Source of the DNA: Ciona savignyi
Taxonomy: Eukaryota > Chordata > Ascidiacea > Phlebobranchia > Cionidae
NCBI GenBank assembly: GCA_000149265.1
Contig: CH003275.1
Coordinates: 2,278,292-2,342,291 of the forward strand
DNA: 64,000 nt
Direction: 5' to 3'
Below are positions 58,389 through 64,000 of the stretch, in pieces. The notes under the pieces were generated by a model. The model was not told the DNA's origin. It was given only the letters and a program-made list of their open reading frames with translations, and did no database searches. Both the position numbers and the translations under genes were made by a program. Position 1 is the first letter of the stretch. The number at the start of each line of letters is the position of its first letter.

Positions 58389-61071
58389 ATGAAACAAATA
58401 CAGTTGTTAGCAGCACTTGTAGTTATTTGTACCGCAACCATGTTTTTGTACGGGACTGAACTTATGGAGTTCGTTTTCCTACCGAGACCTTTTATACAAG
58501 ATGAGAGTAAAAATCCAAGATCTCCGTACTACGGCATGATGTACAAGCAAACCTACGGGCTACCATTGTCTCATTTCAATCTGCAGTCGTTTAAAAAAAG
58601 TTTTACAGACTGGAAGCAATTTTTTCCGGAATTATCAAACGCGCTGGACAGTTATGCGAAGTTGAATCCTCTCCAAGACGAACAGGCTTTTACATCGCCA
58701 TCCACGACTGCGGTAGTTATAGAAGAAAGCACATATTTGCTCGGTGACACGTTTAAAGCAACCATTTATGCCAAAGACCGGCAAAATCGCTCCAAATCAT
58801 ACGGTGGAGATTTTTTTTCGTGCCAAATTGATTAAAAATAAACGGGAACCGTCCCAATTTCTTCAGTTTGGATTTTTTTCGAGGTTTATTCTACAGTGCC
58901 ATTACCCCAGATGGGATACCATGTGTTGTCACCGACCATTGGAATGGTACATACTCCATAACTGCACCACTGGTCAAGGCTGCTAGCTTTACATTAGAAG
59001 TCCTCTTGGTTTCTTCGCTAGAGGGAATTTCAGAGTTGGTGGAGTTTACAGGGACGCGGCGTGATGTTGGATACGTTTATGTGGCCGAATTGGAATCAGG
59101 AGAGACAGTTCACTGCAACGTCGATATATCAGCATACCCGCGGTGAGTTTTGGTGTAAAACTATTGCTGTGGTCTATTTTAGGGTAGTTTATTTTAGTTT
59201 TTGTTTAAATTATTCATATAAAGCCGCCCCCTGAGTACTTGGTCGTGCTTGAATACTTATATTCAAAGTTTTAATGTTTTCTGCCATAATTTGTTTTTAT
59301 TTGATTAATATAAGGTTGAACGGCCCCTTCATTTTTTCGTTGTACTGTTCTGTGTATTCACTGTGTCTTGACTACTGTAGTTTTGCCGTTTTATCCTCAC
59401 AATAATCGGAACAATAAGTAGCCAAGGTACGAACCCATAATGAGCTCATTCCTAAGACCGTTTTATATAGAAATCGCTACGAACGGTCGTGTTAACCGCT
59501 GAGCCACACAACCGTATATATATACCAGCGGTTCCCAAACTGGGCGCGAGACTTTGCCAGGGGCGCCACGAAAGCATGCGGAAGTTGCTGAATTTATTGT
59601 TTTTTATATGCGTTACACCAGTAGAACGTTAATTGGAGATGTTTGAGCCTGGTGTGCAACCCCATATACTGGCATACAGCATTCGTTTTACTTGTAAAAT
59701 CCATTGTTCGGTGTTATCTGCCACTATTTGCTGACTAACGTGGCATTGTGTTTCGAGTAATGGTTTGTCAAATAACTGCTTTGCATTGTTCGTCACTTCA
59801 GTGAATAGTTTTGAAGAGTTTGAATGGTTATCCAAATGCGTGCTAGTCTGCGTATACAATATACAATACTTGCAGTTTAAAAATTTTGGCTTTATGAGAG
59901 AGCCGCAAGGTTTAATAAGTTTTCAAAAGGCGCCGCCAACCAATAAAGTTTGGGAACCGCTGATGTATACCACAAATTTCAATAGCTCCGGTCACCCGAT
60001 AGTAATAACGCCCCTTGTGCTTTTTCGCATTTGAGAAAAAAACACATGAATATCCCATCTATCTTATTCAAGCTTTAACCTATAGTTTATTTTCTTTTTA
60101 GGTACGCACACGCGGAAACCTGCGATTACAGCAATCCTCGAAACCAGGAACCATGGTTCTGCACCAAACCCGCGTCTGGCGTTTGCTCGCGTATTACCAA
60201 CATCGTTTTCGACCAAATGCCAGATGAAAAACCAAGGTTCTCCTTTGAGAATGAGACCAAATCCAAATACGAGACTATGTCTGTGATTAAAGGTTCTGGA
60301 GTAGACATATTGGTTTCTGAATCAAAGGCAACATACGCTCCGCCCGTTTTGAAAGACTGCGTTGTTAAAAACCGTAAGCACGTTCGACCGAACGGTTATA
60401 TGTGGGGGGAAAGGTGGGTGTCGCTTACATGTGCAAATACTCTTCAATCGGTGCGGGATACTCGGAACTGTCTAAAAGACAAAGTGGTATACTTCTTTGG
60501 TGACTCGACCATTCGAATGTATAGTTTTTTGCTGGCAAGTCAGCTCAACTTACGGTTTGTCGGACCAAATTCGAACAGTATTTGGCAAAATCCAAAAACT
60601 CTATATAATTTGGGTTACAATATAACGACGTATTACAGGGCGCATGGACCGCCTCTACAGAACCCAGGTGGGCCCGAAACGCGGCCTTACATCAGCGACA
60701 GTTTAGACGGAATCCGGGTTGCTGGTAAAGACACGTTCATAATATTCAACATCGGCGCTCATTTGCATAAATTTGGACCTTCAGTATTCATTCACCGCAT
60801 GCAAGGTATACGCGACGCTGTTTTGCGACTTTTAAATCGTTTTCCCGAAACTAGAATCATCTACCGCGGCCTTAGCGTTCTCTCAACGCCCTTAGAGTGG
60901 TATTTCTACCGATACGATGTTATCGTACGCGATATTTTCAAGGATATTGACAACTTTATGTTTCTTGATTTCTGGGATCTAACCACGGTGGTTCCCCAAA
61001 ATGACTACCACCCGCCACCCTACCTTACAGAGATAAAATCGCTTGTTCTTTTCGATTACCTGTGTAGTTAA
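58389..61071 (+). CDS. NXPE family (neurexophilin / PC-esterase domain) protein, two exons
   Basis: Type II membrane or secreted protein of the secretory pathway. Exons 58389-59142 and 60102-61071; the CGG codon is split cleanly by the intron (CG/G). Near the N-terminus is a hydrophobic anchor (LLAALVVICTATMFLYG). The middle is a neurexophilin/Ig-like NXPE domain (YLLGDTFKATIYAKD, KSYGGDFF, VTDHWNGTYSI). Then comes a Cys-containing linker (CDYSNPRNQEPWFC) and a PC-esterase (SGNH-like) domain with GDSTIRMYS, FIIFNIGAHLHKFGP, FLDFWDLT and the terminal NDYHPPPY, supplying the expected Ser/Asp-His elements. In exon 1 the frame breaks twice: at the T8 run 58811-58818, and again between about 58853 and 58868. 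Restoring both would give about 574 residues, the usual family size. I chose the ATG at 58389 because the anchor follows directly and a 3' splice site (GGAACAG) lies at 58373. Poly(A) signal AATAAA at 61155-61160. Confidence 0.85.
59425..59515 (-). mobile_element. short tRNA-like SINE, reverse
   Basis: CCAAGGTACGAACCCATAAT through TGAGCCACACAACCGT, in the NXPE intron, directly left of a hAT MITE. Confidence 0.72.
59526..59962 (+). mobile_element. 437-bp hAT-like MITE, copy 2
   Basis: CAGCGGTTCCCAAACTGGGC to TTTGGGAACCGCTG, flanks ATATATAC and ATGTATAC (8 bp, one mismatch). Same family as 27075-27535. In the NXPE intron. Confidence 0.88.
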
Positions 61072-62084
61072 AGGATATGCACAGGAAACTAAGACTGCTA
61101 GTGCAGAGTACGAAATCGAAACACATGATATACAAGGTTCGAAATCAAGCATATAATAAAGTTATTGTGTTCATTATTAATTTGTATTCTACCTCTATCG
61201 TTTATATTATAAACTTTTATAGTTTTGACGTGTAATATTCAACCTTTGGACTTTAACAAAAATGTATTTTAAGTTTGTCAAGCAAAAAAGTAGACCTTTA
61301 TACATATAAAGGTTTGAGTTTTGTCATTTGTTAGAGTGTTCGAGGTAAATTGATATATGATCTTTATAACTATCTTATATATTTATCCATTTTGTAAAAT
61401 TTAGTAAAAAGCCCGACCAACACGACCACCCCGCTAACGCGACCGCTTGATGACGGTCCCATGTATTCTTTCAATGTCGACAAATATTTGTTTTCAATTG
61501 TATCTTTTTTATGCTGAAAAGGGCGTAATCCTCGGCTGACTTTACCACTTAAAAAAATCATAGGGAAATACCCTAAAATAAATATTTGTAACTGGATCAT
61601 GATTGTGACAGGCATATGTTGCCACGACATCTACCAGAAGGCTATGAAATCGAAATTTTGTCATTTGTTATATCACATGGTCTAGATATGCAGAAACTAA
61701 AATTTTGGGTAATAAATCCAGAGCAATTCCCCAGAGACTTTAAAAATCAAAACGCTATTTTTTTCCATGGTTAAACACGTGGCTGACATTCTACAGTTAA
61801 AATTTTTTAACCAGATGTACTTCTTCTATATAACAGTTCTCCAATATAAACCACTATCTTGATTTTTAATCATATGGACCTTAGCGTCATATCAGATTAC
61901 CAATGTAACGTGAACAACAATAAAGTCTTTGCGTTAGTTGTAATCAAATTTATCTTTTTTCAAATCCTTTCAGTTAAAAATTCACTGATCAAAAAAGATT
62001 CCCAACAGTCAAATCTTTAGGAGAACAACCATTTCAATTCATTCTGGTCACATTTATCGCTCAAAGTTTTCATTGGGATATATA

Positions 62085-62253
62085 CAGTGCTGGGATTCAA
62101 GAAGTTCGGTCGAACCCGTTCTTGGAACGTCGTGATAATCACCGATCCGATTCTTGCTTTTTTTTTACAAAAATTAAAGCTTTCAGGGAACCTGTTGTTA
62201 GTAAGTACGATACAAAAGAGAACCTGTTCTGAAAATTTTGAATCCTATTACTC
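62085..62253 (+). mobile_element. hAT-like MITE (GATGGGATT family), copy 3
   Basis: CAGTGCTGGGATTCAAGAAG at the left; flanks GATATATA and GATACATA. Between the NXPE gene and the right-hand gene (61072-63075) this and a GC island are the only notable items. Confidence 0.7.
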
Positions 62254-62435
62254 GATACATACCTAGCTAAACTAAGTCTCTATTTGCAAACATACAAAAA
62301 AAGAGTCGTTTGATTTTGAAAGGCCCTCGCCATTTTAATGTACACTGTATTTTAGGCATTTAATATAATCTTAAAAATGAGAAAGAAATATACGAAAAGG
62401 TTTATAAACTGTTGCACGATTTCATTTTCGCAAAT

Positions 62436-62540
62436 TTCAAAATGGCCGACCGCCGCGGAAAGTTGCTCAAGCGTGTCGATCGAACTTCGAGTTGTGGGGC
62501 GACTGCATTAAAACACATTTCTTGTCAACCGAAAATATGA
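62436..62540 (+). promoter_or_regulatory. possible initiator-type promoter or short 5' exon
   Basis: TTTCAAAATGGCCGACCGCC resembles the YY1-type downstream element found at starts of some animal genes, where the ATG is part of the motif. The ATG at 62442 opens a 32-codon frame (MADRRGKLLKRVD). No continuing exon was identified, so this is tentative. Confidence 0.25.
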
Positions 62541-62789
62541 ATATCTGATAAAAACAAAAGTAGAGGGGGGGTAGGAGGGGGGCAGTGTAGGAAAATACCT
62601 GCCAGGGTTAACTATTGCTTTTACGAGCACCTTTCCAGGTTGCCAATAAATAGGGGAAGTACCAGATTTTCCGATGGTTAATTTCAAGTACAATATTTTC
62701 GCGGAAATCGAACACAGTAGTATGCCAACCGGAGTGGTGCAATCGGCGCTACAAAAATAAATAATCGGCGGCGTCACTTTCGGTCACTT

Positions 62790-62885
62790 GATGGGCGCGC
62801 CGCGCGACCCGGCGCGAAGCAAGGGCCCGGAGCGGGAAGGGCGGAAACGCGTTTAATACGGAGCGGAACCGCCGGCGCTCCGAAA
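62790..62885. other. very GC-rich islet of about 95 bp
   Basis: GGGCGCGCCGCGCGACCCGG and neighbouring text are far richer in G+C than anything else in the window and dense in CpG. I see no gene in it beyond a 20-codon frame from 62791. Confidence 0.5.
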
Positions 62886-63075
62886 TGACAGTATTTAGCA
62901 ATTTATACAAACATTGCGTCGCGAATGGGATCGATTAAGAAGCATAAAAAATAAAACAAAGTTTTCGTGGAAACGGTGGCTTATAGAAAAAACAGCAGTT
63001 GCTCACACAAAACAAAAATAAGAGAGAAAAATTCTTATAAATTAGAAGGGAAACAGCAACAAGTAGGGAAAACGG

Positions 63076-63329
63076 CTATTCATTATTCGTTACGAATTTC
63101 TCGAGGCCTTCGTTGCTGGACATCAAGTCTTGTCCGGACGACATCTGGTTCGTTCCACCAGCGAACACCATGTTATGGTTGCCCATCTGGTTCCCCATGT
63201 TGCCTATGGTTCGTGGGAACATGTTGGACATCATAGGTTGGCCATTGTTGCCGAAGTGCTGGTCCATCGGCGCCGCGTTCATGCTGCCGTGCATCATGTT
63301 GGTGGGTGTGCTGACCATTTGGACCTGGC
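63076..63329 (-). CDS. last exon of a Met/Asn/Gln-rich protein, 5' partial
   Basis: The minus-strand acceptor CCACCCGCAG precedes 84 codons ending at TAG (63078 down to 63076). The text is rich in Met, Asn, Gln, Gly and Pro ([35 protein letters not shown]) and ends LEKFVTNNE, a composition typical of disordered tails of transcription co-regulators or RNA-binding proteins. I cannot name it. Earlier exons must lie beyond the right edge, since 63378 onward is transposon sequence. Confidence 0.65.
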
Positions 63330-63377
63330 CTGCGGGTGGAAGGGGTTGGTTGGTTGGCGGGTTGTGGTAGGTTATAG

Positions 63378-63833
63378 CACCGGTTCCCAAACTGGGCGCC
63401 GCAGCGCCCTGGGGAGCCGCGAGACTTTGCTAGGGGCGCCGCAAAAGCATGCGGAAGTTGCTGCATTTATTATATTGTTTCCTCACAAAAAATTACAGTA
63501 CATGTGTTAGTTGGAGATGTATAAGCCTGGTGTGCAACCCCATAAAGTATTCGTTTTACTTGTTAAAAATCCATTGTTCGGTGTTAACTGCCACTATTTG
63601 CTGACTTACGTTGCATTGTTTTCGAATATTGGTTTGTCAAATAACTGCTTTGCATTAATTGTTCGTCACTTTAGTGAATAGCTTTAATGAGTATGAATGG
63701 TTATCCAAATGCGTGCTAGTGGATATGCAATATACAATACTTGCGATTTGAAAATTTTGGCTTTATGAGGGAGCCGCAAGGTTTAATAAGTTTACAAAAG
63801 GCACCGCCAACAACAAAAGTTTGGGAACTGCTG
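63378..63833 (+). mobile_element. 456-bp hAT-like MITE, copy 3
   Basis: CACCGGTTCCCAAACTGGGC to GTTTGGGAACTGCTG, with perfect target duplication GGTTATAG at 63370-63377 and 63834-63841. Confidence 0.9.
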
Positions 63834-63841
63834 GGTTATAG

Positions 63842-64000
63842 GATAGGATAGGATATTCATGTTTATCCCCGTCAATGGGACAACCAATCGTCAGATCACC
63901 TCGCGCCCACCGTCGGGTCACTGGAGCTATTGCAGTGTGTTGTATATGATAGACACGATCCTTCAATTTAGTAGAACCCATTTATCCGCTGGGTTCAGGC
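63842..64000 (-). mobile_element. long SINE running off the right edge
   Basis: GATAGGATATTCATGTTTAT, a small deletion, CGCCCACCGTCGGG and ACCCATTTATCCGCTGGG at the window end. It abuts the hAT MITE's target duplication. Confidence 0.85.

Noticed and set aside
61370..61630. Minus-strand 86-codon frame with a hydrophobic stretch
   Set aside because: No family resemblance or splice signals that fit a neighbouring exon.
63113..63510. Plus-strand frames of 85-126 codons near the right edge
   Set aside because: Antisense of the Met/Asn/Gln-rich terminal exon and then hAT MITE sequence.

Overview
The window is invertebrate chordate nuclear DNA, almost certainly from a solitary ascidian close to Ciona. 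It is AT-rich, with small exons and introns crowded with short interspersed repeats. The recoverable genes are animal genes: topoisomerase III alpha, ACAD10, the homeobox gene Orthopedia and an NXPE-type protein. None of the multi-exon genes appears as one open frame. I rebuilt them by joining exons at GT..AG junctions and checking that the phases agree.

Layout. (1) 780-7385, minus: first ten coding exons of TOP3A; its 3' end lies beyond the left edge, and a 186-base N gap sits inside exon 7. (2) About 7497-9720, minus: 5'-truncated CR1/L2-like LINE, ending about 110 bp upstream of the TOP3A start. (3) 12701-14106, plus: TATA box, noncoding leader exon and four tiny coding exons of a 62-residue secreted peptide precursor. 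(4) 16000-34136, plus: a 21-exon ACAD10 gene fusing a HAD hydrolase-like domain, an aminoglycoside-phosphotransferase (APH)-like kinase domain and an acyl-CoA dehydrogenase, about 1013 residues. (5) 38785-42376, minus: four exons of the homeobox gene Otp; a possible terminal exon with poly(A) signal lies near 36.5-36.7 kb. (6) 43430-43597, minus: an orphan 3'-terminal exon. (7) 46226-52282, minus: a seven-exon, 423-residue charged coiled-coil protein I do not recognise. (8) 58389-61071, plus: two-exon NXPE/PC-esterase membrane protein with two apparent frame breaks. (9) 63076-63329, minus: last exon of a Met/Asn/Gln-rich protein that continues past the right edge.

The spaces between exons are dominated by a few repeat families: a short tRNA-Ser/Leu-like SINE of about 110 bp, a longer SINE of about 290 bp with a tRNA-like head and an ATCCT-repeat tail, several hAT-like MITEs with 8-bp target duplications, a MITE with telomere-like TAACCC wording, and gene-specific minisatellites. 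Some are nested, which gives relative insertion ages.

The genes do not form a pathway. TOP3A acts in DNA decatenation, ACAD10 is a predicted mitochondrial lipid or 4-hydroxy-acid enzyme, Otp is a neural transcription factor and NXPE a secretory-pathway membrane protein. The points most worth following are the small peptide gene, the possible HAD-only isoform of ACAD10, the repeated duplication of splice-donor regions inside ACAD10, and the unrecognised coiled-coil gene.
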